NCBI GenBank assembly: GCA_905116865.2
Contig: CAJHNH020008001.1
Span: forward strand, 845,468-909,467
From: Candidula unifasciata
Lineage: Eukaryota > Mollusca > Gastropoda > Stylommatophora > Geomitridae
DNA length: 64,000 nt
Reading direction: 5' to 3'
Shown: one piece after another, positions 34,061 through 45,154 of the stretch
How positions within the stretch are numbered: the first letter of the stretch is position 1
Layout: each line of letters begins with the position of its first letter
Notes under the pieces: model-generated
The model's input: only the letters and a program-made list of their open reading frames with translations
Told to the model about the DNA's origin: nothing
Database searches by the model: none
Program-made: the position numbers and the translations under genes

Positions 34061-34744
34061 GTTAACTGATACATTTAATTTTTACTTGTTGAGTGCGGCC
34101 TCCAATTTCTATTTTCCCTCATCAACTTCTATAAATGCCAATCAGTACTTTTGAGTTTACTTCTCATGTTGTCCAACGGTCACAAGGAACACCCAACAGT
34201 TGGAATTTCCTGATCATTGACATAGCTGAGGTCGTGTTTGGATACGGTTGCATCATGATGAAAGAATTCAGAACGCCATGTCTAAATGTCATCCTATAAA
34301 TAAACAGAGGGGGAACCTTTGAGGCCGGTAAATATTATGAATTAATCGAGTAACAGAAAGTGAATTGATCGGCACTCATAGAAAGACTGTCATCCGTTGT
34401 GCGGACACCGACTGCAGGTCCTGGGAGGGGATACAAAGTATGGCTTTAATGCTGCTATCTAGAAAGATTCAGGCATGAGATTATACAAGATCATGACCCT
34501 CGTACATTGTGAACGGTTCGTGTTATGTTTGTTGTTTTTAAGATGGCGTGTGCTGCCAGTGTCAGGCACGGACATTACAAACAATCAAAACAAAGAAGCC
34601 AATATTTAGCCCCCCCCCCCCTTACCTCCCCCACCCCCCCCAAAAAAAAAAAAACCAGGGCTGTCGAAATTTCGAAAGAAAATTGTACGATTTGACAATT
34701 GCCGAGCAAAACTCTGCTTCTGGTTCCGCTCCCAAATATTTGGT
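34061..34744. other. Unassigned sequence with C-tracts
   Basis: C-tracts and an A-run lie at 34610-34655. No gene is recognised. Confidence 0.45.
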
Positions 34745-35025
34745 AAGTAAAGTAAAGGACCCTTTTCCACGCCATTCAGGCTTATTGGGTGTATAGGGCT
34801 AGACCTATATTTTACAGACCAAAGGGCACTTGGTGGGTGATGTGGTCAGCATCACGCCTGCCGCCTTTACCTCCCAGAACTGTACCTTGTACCCACTCAA
34901 GACTGGGTCGACCTGGGAGCCAAAGTCAATTTTGAAAAAAAAAAAATCATGTCTCTATCAGGAACCGAACCCACGACCTTCCGATCGGCAGGCGAGTATC
35001 TGGCCGCTAGACCACAGGGACCAGT
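34745..35025 (-). mobile_element. tRNA-derived SINE (family B), near full length
   Basis: The minus-strand head has A box TGGTCTAGCGG and a B box-like GGTTCGGTTCC, followed by a T-run and the full 3' body ending GGCGTGGAAAAGGGTCCTTT. It matches 49464-49738 on the opposite strand. Confidence 0.9.
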
Positions 35026-36464
35026 TCCAGTTCGTTCGTAAAAAAAAAAAAAAAAAAAGTTCTAATCACCCTAACCAGCTCCAATTGTGAGCAGCGGTTA
35101 TTTTGGGACTGCGTTTTCTTGTTTGGGATTTCCAATAGTTTTGTTTCCATTGTGGCGTATCCATACGCCTTTATTTCTGCCACCTGTCAGTGCAGCGTTT
35201 TTTCCGTGAGTCCTTTATGCCTTGCTATGTATCTGTTTGATTTGACCAGCGTGCAGTCGTTGAGAGTCCCAAGGCATCCACCAGTGTCACCATCTCGAAA
35301 CAAACAAGCTTGCTACCTTGCACCACCAAAACAAGGCCCTTTTCGGGTCCCCAAATGTAACACTTTTTTTTCGCATCTTGCATGTGTGTGTGCGTTGGCT
35401 TATAATTTTTTTTTTGGGCCTTTTTTTGTGTGGCTTTTTTTTTTGGAGAAAGGGGGGGGGGGGGGAGGGGGGAGGCTTTTTTCTTCTTTAATTTTTAGAC
35501 AAGTTTTCTTCTTGTAAATACCACAGAGACCCCGATTATTTTGTACTTTATATATATTTTGCGTTAATATTTTAAATTCTGGGTTTGTGTTGAGTTTGTA
35601 AAAACATCTGTTGGGAAGCAATTGGAAATGAACGTATTTCAAATGTATCATTTGACGTGACAGGCCAAGTGCACTTTTATTTCACTTTCAAAGGCACTGT
35701 AGGAGTGTCCGTCCAGACAAATGGCAGATGGTTTTCTGTCAGTCCTTTGTTGCGTTTTAACATTCCAATTTATTTGATGCCTCAAGCTTTCCTGATTCAG
35801 TTTTATTTCGAGGAATCTTGTCACACTTTGTTGCTAAGTTTATTATTGTTGCTGTCTGTTTTTTAAATAACTGTTTGCGTTTAAGTTTTCAAGCATTAAA
35901 AAATGAACGTTAACTCAGATAGTGAGGATAATGATGAAGATAAGGCGGCACTCGAATTATCAAGGTTCAATACATACCCTAACAGGGCCTCAATGATATG
36001 ATTTATTTCCGGCAAATATGGTAGGCACTCATCAGCTTTGACACAGATTAGCAGAAGTGTTCTACCGAATGATGACGTGGCAGCTGTAGATGTTCTTTGC
36101 GTCAGAGTTAGGGTTATGGTTGGGGTTAGGGTTAATTATATTTTATTTCCAGTTTTAATAGTTAAACTAGATGATCTATTGAGACCCTATAGTTTTAACC
36201 TCGATAATATCGGACCGTTCATTCTGAGAAGTGCCGATAATTGTATTAAAAAAAAAAAAAAATCAGATTCTTTAGCTGCTTAAAAAAAAAAAAAGTACCG
36301 TTATAGTTTATCACAGTCGAAAAATATTCCAAGTGGTTGTCTATAAATGGACACGGAATTTCTGTTCTTATCAAACATAAAGTAAGCCATATATATATTT
36401 CTTGTTTACGGTGCAATTCATAAGGAAACCAGTTTCGTCTGAAACTTACGATTCTATAAACCCC
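35026..36464. other. Unassigned sequence with homopolymer tracts
   Basis: Runs of A near 35042 and 36250, T-runs near 35410-35440 and a G-tract at 35451-35472. A short GTTAGGG/GGGTTA patch lies at about 36105-36132. Open frames here lack domains. Confidence 0.45.
36105..36132. repeat. Short TTAGGG-like patch
   Basis: AGAGTTAGGGTTATGGTTGG followed by GGTTAGGGTTAA shows about four to five TTAGGG-like hexamers, two of them exact. It is too short to be a telomere. It may be an interstitial remnant or chance. Confidence 0.5.
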
Positions 36465-36548
36465 TCTCGGCCCTTTCAGGATAATTGGACATCCCGGGCT
36501 AGACCTAAACTTTATAGATTGACAAGTGAATGATGAAGTCAACATCAG
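36465..36548 (-). mobile_element. SINE 3'-body relic
   Basis: Degraded reverse-complement body of family B/J: GGGCTAGACCTAAACTTTATA and ATGATGAAGTCAACATCA. It ends where the 92-bp duplication begins. Confidence 0.6.
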
Positions 36549-36733
36549 GTGTGTGAAGATTACACTAAACAATAAATTGACCATGGGCATAAAGAATGCA
36601 TTGCTAACTAAATTATGATGAGAAACACATTTGTTTTTCAGGTGTGTGAAGATTACACTAAACAATAAATTGACCATGGGCATAAAGAATGCATTGCTAA
36701 CTAAATTATGATGAGAAACACGTTTGTTTTTCT
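36549..36733. repeat. 92-bp direct tandem duplication
   Basis: Two head-to-tail copies of about 92 bp, from GGTGTGTGAAGATTACAC to GAGAAACACATTTGTTTTTC, differ at very few positions (ACACATTTG against ACACGTTTG at the end). The high identity implies a recent event. Confidence 0.95.
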
Positions 36734-36756
36734 GTGTGTGCAAATTTGTTTAACCC

Positions 36757-37055
36757 CATAATGTGACATCAAGCATCTAATCATCTCATCATGTGAAATC
36801 TTGGTGGAATCGTGAAGCATCTAGTCATCTCATTATGTGACAGCTTGGTGGAATCGCCAGGCATCTAGTCATCTCATTATGTGACAGCTTGGTGGAATCG
36901 CCAAGCATCTAGTCATCTCATTCTATGACAGCTTGGTGGAATCGCTAAGCATCTAGTCATCTCATAATATGACAGCTTGGTGGAATTGCCAAGCATCTAG
37001 TCATCTCATTCTATGACAGCTTGGTGGAATTGCCAAGCATTTAGTCATCTCATCT
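36757..37055. repeat. 44-bp tandem repeat, about seven units
   Basis: Units contain CATCTAGTCATCTCATT, ATGACAGCTTGGTGGAAT and CGCCAAG with a 44-bp step. The sequence is unrelated to the 44-bp satellite at 526-2735. Confidence 0.95.
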
Positions 37056-37088
37056 AGTCAAGTTATCACTGAAGATAGTTGCTCTAGA

Positions 37089-37186
37089 TCAGCGGTCTCT
37101 AATCGTTTTCATGTAGCCCCTCCCCCTTAAGTGTATGACAAGACCATCACGCCCCCTGGAGTATGTGACAAGACTCTCACGCCCTG

Positions 37187-37232
<46 letters not shown>

Positions 37233-37809
37233 CCGCAGCAGCACACGGCCGGTGTTGGAAACCGGGCGGTTCCCGGAGTTCACCCAGCCTCTAGGAAATA
37301 GGTACTAGAGTTGACACTCTGGGGTAAATGGAGGAACGTCGCTGTAGCTACAGAGTTACGTGCGGACGGCGACACAGGCGGACAGTTTCTTATCAGCTGT
37401 CCGTACTTGTGGCAGAGCACTTATGGTTTATAACCGTGTACAATGACGCTGGTTCACATCTCCCGACTTTCACCTGCCCCCAATATAACGAAATTTAATT
37501 AGAAATACGAGGACGATAGATTTCGAAACAAGGAAAAACAGAAAGTATGGAGATACGTTTTGTTCAGAATCTGTTACCAATCTGTAATGTAATGCCTGTG
37601 TAATAATATTAATTAGATTTTTAACTAAGATATACAAACTGCTTATACAAATAAAAAAAGTTTATGGCTCTAGTTTTATAAACAGTTGACAAAAACTATA
37701 CTACTTTAATAATAATTTAACTGAAACTTCTTGTTGTGACCCCCTACCCCTCCCCGTCCCACTTTTTTTTTAACCGTCTCGCCCCTCCTCCAACCGCCGT
37801 TTGGAGACC
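37089..37809. mobile_element. Possible hAT-like non-autonomous element
   Basis: The ends CAGCGGTCTCTAATCG (left) and CCGTTTGGAGACCAG (right) are imperfect inverted repeats typical of hAT-type termini. CACGCCCC-rich subterminal text adds to this. No matching 8-bp TSD was found. A (CAA)n tract lies at 37190-37232. Confidence 0.5.
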
Positions 37810-37828
37810 AGTTTTCTAAATACCAGAA

Positions 37829-38023
37829 CAATGGCTCTCAACTTTCCTAATGTGACGACACTTTGATACAGTTCATCATGTTGTGGCGACCCGAACCATC
37901 CTATTATTTTCTTTACTACTTCATAACTTTAAAGAATATGTGTTGCCCGATGGTCTAAGGCGACCCATACGAAAGGTTCGTTCGACCCAAAAAGGTTCGC
38001 GACCCACAGGTTGAGAACCTCTG
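37829..38023. mobile_element. Short hAT-type MITE
   Basis: The left end CAATGGCTCTCAAC and right end GTTGAGAACCTCTG are imperfect inverted repeats of the widespread hAT type that ends in a TTCTCAACCTGTGGGTCGCG-like motif, seen here on the minus strand. The flanking 8-mers TACCAGAA (37821-37828) and TACTAGAG (38024-38031) agree at 6 of 8 positions. With only 195 bp it has no coding capacity. Confidence 0.82.
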
Positions 38024-38299
38024 TACTAGAGCGACATCTTGTGACGAAGAACCTTAAATCAGCCGCCTTTTCACAAACTTTAGCAAAATCCCAGTTCCGA
38101 AAAATTATGTACGAACTGAAGGGAACGTGAACCAAGTGGTTTACCGGTCAAGAGATGGTCCTTTAAAAGTTGTGTAGGGGAGGAGCCCCAGAGCCTAATC
38201 TTTGTTTAAGTGTGTTATAATAACAATAATCACAATTGTAATTATAATTATAATGTGCTCATTGGCAAATATTTATAATAATACATTGAGGTTATATCA

Positions 38300-38590
38300 T
38301 AAACATCCCGTGTGGCTTCCGGGGCCCCATTGTGGGGAAAAAACAAAAATAGACCCATTGCCTGCCCAAAAGCATGTCGTAAAAGTCGACTAATTGGGAG
38401 CTTTCTTCGAAGTCGGAGTACATCTGCCTGGGAGGCAAGGAACCAACAGTCTGCATTCAAATGAGTCAAATATGTGAAAAGGATGTGCATGCAACACTCA
38501 GTTTCTGGAAAAGGACCAGAGTCCAGAAGTGGACAAACAACCATAACTTTCCACCAGAGTTTACGAGCCAATAGGTGACCCAGTCACCGA
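38300..38590 (+). mobile_element. Dispersed repeat family D
   Basis: It matches the copy at 60333-60624 over most of its length (CGTGTGG, TTCCGGGGCCCCATTGTG, ATGTCGTAAAAGTCGACTAA, AACCAACAGTCTG, GTTCTGGA). The 3' GAA tail is absent or degraded. Confidence 0.9.
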
Positions 38591-38969
38591 TGTGATGGAG
38601 GTGAGGGGGGGGGGGAGCAGTTTACCCTTCTTATGAGTTCTGCCCCTGGCTTCCCTCGTTCACAGGCAAGACTGAAATATATGTTTATCCTAGATGTTAA
38701 GAAAACAGCGAATTCGGTAAGACAAAAACCAAACAGTCCTAGTCGATGCTGGGAAATCAAAGAACAACAGGAAATGGAAGACGTGATCCGAAACTGGCGG
38801 CTGTGGTCGTTGTGTGTAAGCAAGGAAATGGAGAAATGCCGTCAGGGAAATCATTGGGAGAGAGTGTGGAATCAAAAATTGCCAGTTAATATTAACTTTA
38901 GAATTAGACAAGGAGACAGGCCAGAAATGCACAGGGATATTTCATAACCCCATAGATGATCGAAGGAAC

Positions 38970-39440
38970 CACCGTGGTGTAGTGGCTAGAAGCTCGCCTG
39001 CGGATCCGAAGGTCGTGGGTTCGGGTCCTGACGGAGCAGGACTGTTTTCACAAATGACCTTGGCTCCTAGGTGGACCCTGCATTGCATGGGCAGCAGGTA
39101 AAATTCTGGGAAGTAAAGGTGGTCGGCGTGATGATAACCACATCATCCATCAAGTGCCGATTGTTCTATAAAATATAGTTGTCTCCCTCTATAATTGTCT
39201 CCCTCTATAGTTGTCTACCTCTATAGTTGTCTCCCTCTATAGTTGTCTCCTTTAATAGTTGTTTTCCTCTATAGTTGTCTCCCTCTATAGTTGTCTCCCT
39301 CTATAGTTGTCTCCTTCTATAGTTGTCTCCTTCTATAGTTGTCTCCCTCTATAGTTGTCTCCTTCTATAGTTGTCTCCTTCTATAGTTGTCTCCCTATAT
39401 GCCAGATACGCTTCAGGACTGGAAAAGGGTCGTTTACACA
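38970..39440 (+). mobile_element. tRNA-derived SINE (family B) with internal minisatellite
   Basis: The A box TGGTGTAGTGG and B box-like GGTTCGGGTCC form the head. The body runs to TTCTATAAAATATAG (about 39176), is interrupted by the array at 39170-39392, and resumes as CCCTATATGCC..CAGGACTGGAAAAGGGTC. The interruption falls where other copies read ATAGGTCTAGCCCTATATG. Confidence 0.9.
39170..39392. repeat. 16-bp minisatellite born inside a SINE
   Basis: About 14 units of AGTTGTCTCCCTCTAT with few changes (CCTTCTAT, CTACCTCTAT). The unit resembles the SINE's own TAGGTCTAGCCCTAT segment, from which it probably expanded. Confidence 0.94.
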
Positions 39441-39624
39441 AGACCGAGGACCGCGCAATGTCTAATATGTTTGCCCATCGATGCAACAGGGCTCACGCGT
39501 TCGAATCCCATCGATGTAGGTCGTTTTAAGAAAATGAGTCTCGGCAAAAACGTGTCTCGACTCCATATAAGATGAACACCAGGAAATTGTCGAGAACGTA
39601 AAGACGATTTTGACCACACCCCTC

Positions 39625-39870
39625 CCCGTGTGGTTTCCGGGGTCCCATTGTGAGGACAACGAGAAAAGACTCACTGTCTCCCCAACAGGCATGTCATAAG
39701 AGTAAACTACTAACTTATTTCCTTAGAAGTCGAACTGCATCGACCTGAGAGACAAGTGCTAAAAAATTTCATAAAAATAAACCATGCTCTAAAACAAGAC
39801 TAAAATCAAGAAATGGACGAATAACCAGAACTTTCCGCATGAGTTACAGCCGGTGAACACGAAGAAGACT
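39625..39870 (+). mobile_element. Dispersed repeat family D
   Basis: CCCCGTGTGGTTTCCGGGGT through CAGAACTTTCCGCATGAGTT to GGTGAACACGAAGAAGACTG. The copy is diverged, and its tail shows only two GAA units. Confidence 0.88.
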
Positions 39871-40107
39871 GCACACCCAAAACAAAGTGCTGATTGAAAC
39901 AAGTAAAATTAGCACACGTGAAATACAATACACGAAGAAAGCAGTCAATAATCAGTTACCCAATACAAAGAAAGAGATGATAATCTTAGACAAATTGTAG
40001 GAACTTCACTTTCAATCAGATTCTTACGATATATAGGTGTAGAGAAGATTTCATAACTTTTATTTTAAATAAATTTGATTTTCATCAAATCGTGCAGTAT
40101 GGTTTAC
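39871..40107. other. Unassigned sequence
   Basis: No gene or element is recognised. Confidence 0.4.
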
Positions 40108-40109
40108 AG

Positions 40110-40157
<48 letters not shown>

Positions 40158-40190
40158 AAATACACACACACACCAGTACGCACACGCGCG
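40108..40190. repeat. (CA)n microsatellite
   Basis: A CA tract with AA interruptions passes into CACG-rich sequence up to about 40250. Confidence 0.96.
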
Positions 40191-40284
40191 TGCACGCACC
40201 CCGCACTCACGCACAAATGTGCACCACGCACATGCACGAGCGCACACATACAGCATTCGCAATATTTACACAGGCGCCCCATTT

Positions 40285-40387
40285 CTATTTTCAGCAGCCA
40301 GCGAAGAGTTGCAGTTCTTTTTCTACCAGCAGCAATTCGATTATAAGCCAATCCTGCCTTTCCTTTGAGCCTCGAGTTCGACAAGAT
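40285..40387 (+). repeat. Dispersed repeat family C, partial and diverged
   Basis: TTTTCAGCAGCCAGCGAAGA and CCTGCCTTTCCTTTGAGC parallel the family C text at 3200-3260 and 45220-45305. Confidence 0.6.
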
Positions 40388-40790
40388 CCCTTGGTCACCC
40401 CCTCCTGCACCATTTTCTGATGACCGTCATTATCTCTTCGCTCTTCCACATTCCTGACGCCATCTCTCATCTTCTGAAAGTCCATGCCGTGTTGTGTTGG
40501 TAGTCATGTCTATCCACAATCTTCTCTCTCGGGTATTTTCAGTCACCTCTGATACAGATAACCCTCAATGCCATGATGTCAAACTGTTCAACATCATCTC
40601 TCTTAATCATCCTCTGCATTTTCTCCCTCCAACTTTCCTACTGTCACGACGTACCCCCATTTTTTTCCTTCTCATCACATGACCAAAGAATGTATTGACT
40701 GTCTTTTTCTAACGTAGGCAATCAGTTTCCCCATGAGTCAGTTTCTCTCAAGACGTCTTCCTTATTCTTTTTTTTTTAAAAATCTCTCTA
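40388..40790 (-). mobile_element. LINE 3'-end fragment
   Basis: The minus-strand frames read AYVRKRQSIH-like text, FFGHVMRR-type text, SWHGIE-like text (CATGATGTCAAACTG region) and MTTNTTRHGLS. The layout matches the plus-strand fragment at 41340-41720. It is broken by frameshifts. It lies head-to-head with the LINE at 40850. Confidence 0.8.
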
Positions 40791-40849
40791 TGGTGTACTC
40801 ATCATTGTGTACTATCACTTGATTTATTAAATTTGTACAGTGAAATAAT

Positions 40850-41720
40850 AATCAGATCCATACATGGTATCCCAGAAATATCGGCCGGTGGGCTTATCAT
40901 TAACAACCTGCGATATGCTGACGATATAGTTTCGATTGTAGAAATAAAACACAACTGCAAGAAATTAAAGATCTACCTGTAACGGAAAGTGAATACAAGG
41001 GTCTTCGTTTGAACAGCAGAAAAACACAAGTAATGGTAATTACAAAGAAAACCCACCCCCCAACATGCAACATCAAAGTAGATGGTACCAATCCCAAGCA
41101 AGTTGATACGTTTAAGTACTTGGGTACCCTGACAACATCTTATAGAAGATGTATTAAAGAAGTTAAATGCAGAATAGCTCAAGAAAAGGCAGCATTAAAA
41201 AAAAAATTTATGCAATCTTTCTTTGTCAGTTAAGATGAGAAAGATAATTCTTAAAAGCTATATAAATTCTATCTTGATATACGGAAATGAATCATGGACA
41301 TTTGGTAAATTAGGGAAAACTTATTTGGAAGTTGCGGAGATGTGGTTTATAGACGAGTGATGAGAATACCCTGGACAGATAAAAAGAGTGATGAGGACGA
41401 AATGAGGGAAACTGACTCACGAAGAGAACTGATTACCCACATCAGAAAGAGACAACCTGCATACTTGGATCATGTGATGAAAAGATAAAACTGGAGTAAA
41501 TTGTGACAGCAGACAAGTTGGAGGGGAGGAGAGGTAAAGGGAGACCCAGAGATAACATGTTGGACAGTTTGACATCATGGCATGGAGGATCATCTGTGTT
41601 AAAGTTGATTGAAAGTACACGAGACATATGGTTGTGGATGGACATGATTACCAACGCCACACGGCCTGGACTTAAAGAACATCTATACGCATGGCTGTGA
41701 GCCACAGTGTAGCAGCGGTT
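40850..41720 (+). pseudogene. Non-LTR reverse transcriptase, C-terminal half, decayed
   Basis: The frame reads GIPEISAGGLIINNLRYADD then IVSIVEIK, with the YADD catalytic core. Next come LNSRKTQVMVITKK, VDTFKYLGTLTTSYRRCIKE and CRIAQEKAALKKKFM. In a shifted frame it goes on with MRKIILKSYINSILIYGNES and EVAEMWF, then THIRKRQPAYLDHVM, GGSSVLKLIESTRDIWLWMD and MITNATRPGLKEHLY. This is the order of a LINE ORF2 from the RT core to its C-terminus. Upstream RT motifs and endonuclease are missing. At least three frame breaks make it dead. It is the plus-strand counterpart of 14690-15600. Confidence 0.93.
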
Positions 41721-41954
41721 CAGGAGCTAGATTCAGTCAGTTAGAGCCATCCACGAATTGGAATGGGACAGCACGTATCATTCAGTGAATTAGAATGTGA
41801 AAGAAGGTAGACTGAGAACGTATATTTGACAGATAGTAAAATTGGCGAAATGTAACTTTGGTAACATGTTTACCGGTGCACTTTATTGCTTTAAATAATA
41901 AAACAATACCGATTTACTAATTTTGTTTCATTGTTAAACACTGCGAGACTGACT

Positions 41955-42150
41955 GACTGACTTTCTACCCCACGAGGACATCACACAAGCGATAAACACC
42001 CGATGACACAATGTGCCACCATGTGGATGAGGATCACCGTGGAGAGGTCCCAGTAAAACACGTTCAGCCCTTAGGCTATATTTATGGCCAGGCTATATTG
42101 CGGCCCCTGGCAAAAGCCAGAGTAGGGCTTCAAAAAAACGAAAAATTTCA
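41955..42150 (+). repeat. Dispersed repeat family E
   Basis: CACGAGGACATCACACAAGC, AACACCCGATGACACAATGT, GGAGAGGTCCCAG, and CCTGGCAAAAGCCAGAGTAG match the other family E copies in order. A B box-like GGTTCAATTCC lies just beyond on the minus strand at about 42191-42202, which hints at an adjacent SINE relic. Confidence 0.87.
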
Positions 42151-43308
42151 TCATAAAAAAAAGACGAGAAAAAACACTGCGAGGAATTGAACCAGTTTAT
42201 ATGGTCCCACACGGCGAGCTTATCTTAATTTAGCCTGAATAACAAATCATACAGTCATTTCTATCTATTACTTTTCTGATATAATTTTTTTTCCAGAAAG
42301 AGACGAGCCTAAATCTCTAGGAGCTAGGATCCTGTTCTTCGCTCAGATAGTTTTACTGACTTGAAAACAGGGGTGACTTCGGTTAAGCTAACGTAGGAAG
42401 TAAATCCACTAAAAGTAGGAAGCTCAACAAGGGAAAAAACAAAACAATAACAACGTTCACAGATACATCTGAACAATTCGATTAGACTCTTTTTCGGTGA
42501 ATCAAACAACAAAAAGGAGAATCCGAAAAACCAGCATCCAACGATAGAGTATCGTTAAAAAAGAACTACAGTACACGTTTATTAATACTAACTCGCGTTA
42601 AGAAGAATGCTCGTTTAACACGTACAGAAGTTTGGTTCAGGCAGGAATATTTTATTTCTTGAAAAATGTTTTATGGTAATGCGAATTTCTGTTACCACGA
42701 ACTATGATTTTGTTAGGGTTCCCTTGCGTCACTAGATCTTTTTTTAACACGAACTTTAACAGCTTGTCGTATCCCCTCTTCCCCGTTATCCCTCTACTAA
42801 GCATATAAGAAATGAAGCTAAAAGTCATGCTGTGTCGAATGACCGTTATTTGATGAATGAACTAGCAGTTATTGTTTTTTAACATTACCGTTGTTTGATA
42901 CAATCGAATGACAATCGCGTTTATCCTGCACATGACTAGTCAACAAATTCGGATCAGTAATGTCTACAAATTACAGTAATTTAATTTATTATTAACGATT
43001 GGTTTTCGGGAGTCAGGACCATAACTAAGCAGGCAGGCGCAGGCATCAATATGCTAACAAAACTAAAAATCTTAGAGAAAGTAGACTACAGTGCAAATGA
43101 AAGAAACGGTATTGGTTGAATCGTATGGAATTACCAAGTAAACAAATACTTGATCCAGGTGTTTACAGTTCTGGGAACAACTCTAAGCGCCTTTACATGG
43201 CTAAGTATGAGGATATCGAGACGTTACTTTTAGAATGGTTCAACCATATGTTGATTATATCTTGACTGTTGTCTTACTGATATCTGTTTTCTTCAGTTCT
43301 TCTTTCAG
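42151..43308. other. Low-repeat stretch, nothing identified
   Basis: This is the longest stretch in the central part of the window without a recognisable repeat. No coding motif was recognised. It flanks the candidate exon at 43309-43530. Confidence 0.4.
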
Positions 43309-43530
43309 CTATTTTTCTCTTGCACTTGACATGGAGATGTTTCTTTCCATTGCATAACAGTCAGCCGTCAGGTTTACTACTTCTTTACCGGTAACAGTTT
43401 TCTCAGCATCTTCAGTGACAGTGATGGCATAAACTAGTATGTATCCCCTTAAGTTGAACTTTTCACAAGAAGCCATAGTTTTGTACTGTCTTTCTCCAGG
43501 CTGACAGTTGCAGTAAACGAGGGTTTCTGA
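43309..43530 (-). CDS. Candidate exon or orphan open frame, Cys-containing
   Basis: A minus-strand open frame of 73 codons runs from just after a TAA (43531-43533) to a TAG at 43309-43311. It reads ETLVYCNCQPGERQYKTMAS then CEKFNLRGYILVYAITVTED and on through KEVVNLTADCYAMER. The composition is balanced and protein-like, unlike the repeat frames around it. A Cys-x-Cys pair, a third Cys, then a hydrophobic beta-like strand loosely recalls the start of NTR/TIMP-type secreted modules, but this is only a pattern impression. An AG at 43527-43528 could be a splice acceptor and ACCG/GTAAAG near 43386-43395 a donor. No neighbouring exon was found. It may be part of a real gene, a gene relic, or chance. 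Confidence 0.3.
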   Translation of the reverse strand, partial: SETLVYCNCQPGERQYKTMASCEKFNLRGYILVYAITVTEDAEKTVTGKEVVNLTADCYAMERNISMSSAREK

Positions 43531-44299
43531 TTAGACTCACATACCTTCTGTAAACACCGAAACGGTACGACCAGTTGCTAACATCTGATGTTGCTGTATT
43601 GACCGTATACATTACCAGAGCAAAAAAAGCAACAGAAGTCATGATAATTCAGCCTAATATATTCAAATTCTTTCCCCTGAGCAAGCTAGCCAACGTTTAA
43701 AGGGACTCAGTTATTTAACATTCACTTCTATTTGAAGCACTCAGAAAATTCGGATAAAGGCGCGGGAAAATGACAACACTCATTAGAATTCAATTTTTCT
43801 TGGAGCTAAGGGAGAAAAAAAAAATCAGTATTTTTTTGTGTCAACTGAAAGAATGTTGACTGTGAACAATACGTTCCCTTAAAGACTCGGTTGCAGAGGA
43901 AAGGGTCACTCACGCGTGTGGATTAATTTCTGGCTATTGCTTTCTTCGTCCAGCAGAGGCATGAGGGGAAGGGGAACAGGAGGGAGGCCAATGGGGGGGG
44001 GGGGGGGGGAGGGGGGGGGGGGAGGGGGTGCTCTTTATTGGTCTGCCAATCAGCATAATGTAGTCACGTGTCAACATGACTATGTGCCTTCATTTTCAGT
44101 CCCGAAAAAATAAAATTTAATCAACTCGTGCGGACTCAGAAATTTTCACATTTTAATAAAATTGTTTTGGGTAAACTATCTGTCTTTTATTTATTCTAAC
44201 AAGTTGTAGCCCATTAAAAGTTAATGAATTAATCAGCTTGATATGCGTCAGCTTCCAGTCTTTATGAACTCACTTCTATGTTAAAGTTTTCTCAGATTT
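43531..44299. other. Unassigned sequence with long G-tract
   Basis: The sequence is unassigned except for a G-rich run at 43993-44028 interrupted by two single A. No gene is recognised. Confidence 0.5.
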
Positions 44300-44880
44300 A
44301 TCACTATGTAGCAGGTCCCTTACAGAACGTCGCTCTCATCACGGTCTGCCTGAAAGAAACCCGATCTCTCGCCAGTTCTCCCGCCTCGTTCACTTTTATG
44401 TCCAAGAAGTCAATTATATCCTGTGTCCATCTTCATGCTGGTCGGCCCTTCCTTTCTGGCACAATGCCACCTGCTAGTGTTTTGTCAAAACCTCAGGGAT
44501 GCTTGATATTTCAGCTTCCGAGACAAGATGCTGTTTATTAGTCAATATTTCTTGGTGTTCACATCTTGTAGAATGTCAGTATTTCTTTTCTTCTTTGTCT
44601 ATGGTATTCCCAAAACCTTTCTATAACATTCAGTTCAAAAGCCCATATTTTCTTCCTCAAGGAATGAGAGATAGTCCACGATTCACATCTGTATGTTGCT
44701 ACAGGGGAAAATTGCATGTTCTCAAAATTTTAACTTTGATTTCCCAGATTAACCACAGACTTTTAATGCTGTTTAATCTTTGTATTGCTATGTCCATCCT
44801 CCTTGTGACTTCTGTTAAAGACCGGACTGCATTGCAAACACGTCTGTTCGAAGTAGGGAGTCGATCTGAGAGGCTTTAGG
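44300..44880 (-). mobile_element. LINE ORF2 C-terminal fragment
   Basis: The minus-strand frames, from 44880 down, read a YRCESWTISHSLRKKIWAFE-type stretch, then IERFWEYHRQRRKEILTFY. Next come a RKLKYQASL-like segment, RWTQDIIDFLDIKVNEAGEL and ARDRVSFRQTVMRATFCKGP. This is the C-terminal part of a non-LTR ORF2. Its end is shared with 50433-50767, 46030-46260 and 26105-26160. Frameshifts are present. Confidence 0.88.
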
Positions 44881-45154
44881 ATAAAAAAATCAGCTGAGCA
44901 GCGCAGGAAGGTTAGAAAGACTCGTACAACAGGCCCCTTACCTACAGGCACTGTTCCCTGACCTAATTGTCCTAGATCCTTCCGGGCCAGTATTGGACTT
45001 GTAAGACACACGCGAACTCACATCAACTTAACTACCGTTTTCATGAAGAAAGAAAGAATGGGCCTCTTCATTTGTGATGGACGAACAACATTTATAGCCC
45101 CAGCCAATGATTTACAAGCAACAAGAGGAAACCTCATCGATACATTCTCCTGCG
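44881..45154. other. Unassigned sequence
   Basis: No gene or element is recognised. Confidence 0.4.

Noticed and set aside
44499..44879. 126-codon plus-strand frame
   Set aside because: The opposite strand encodes a recognisable LINE ORF2 tail, so the plus frame is a shadow.
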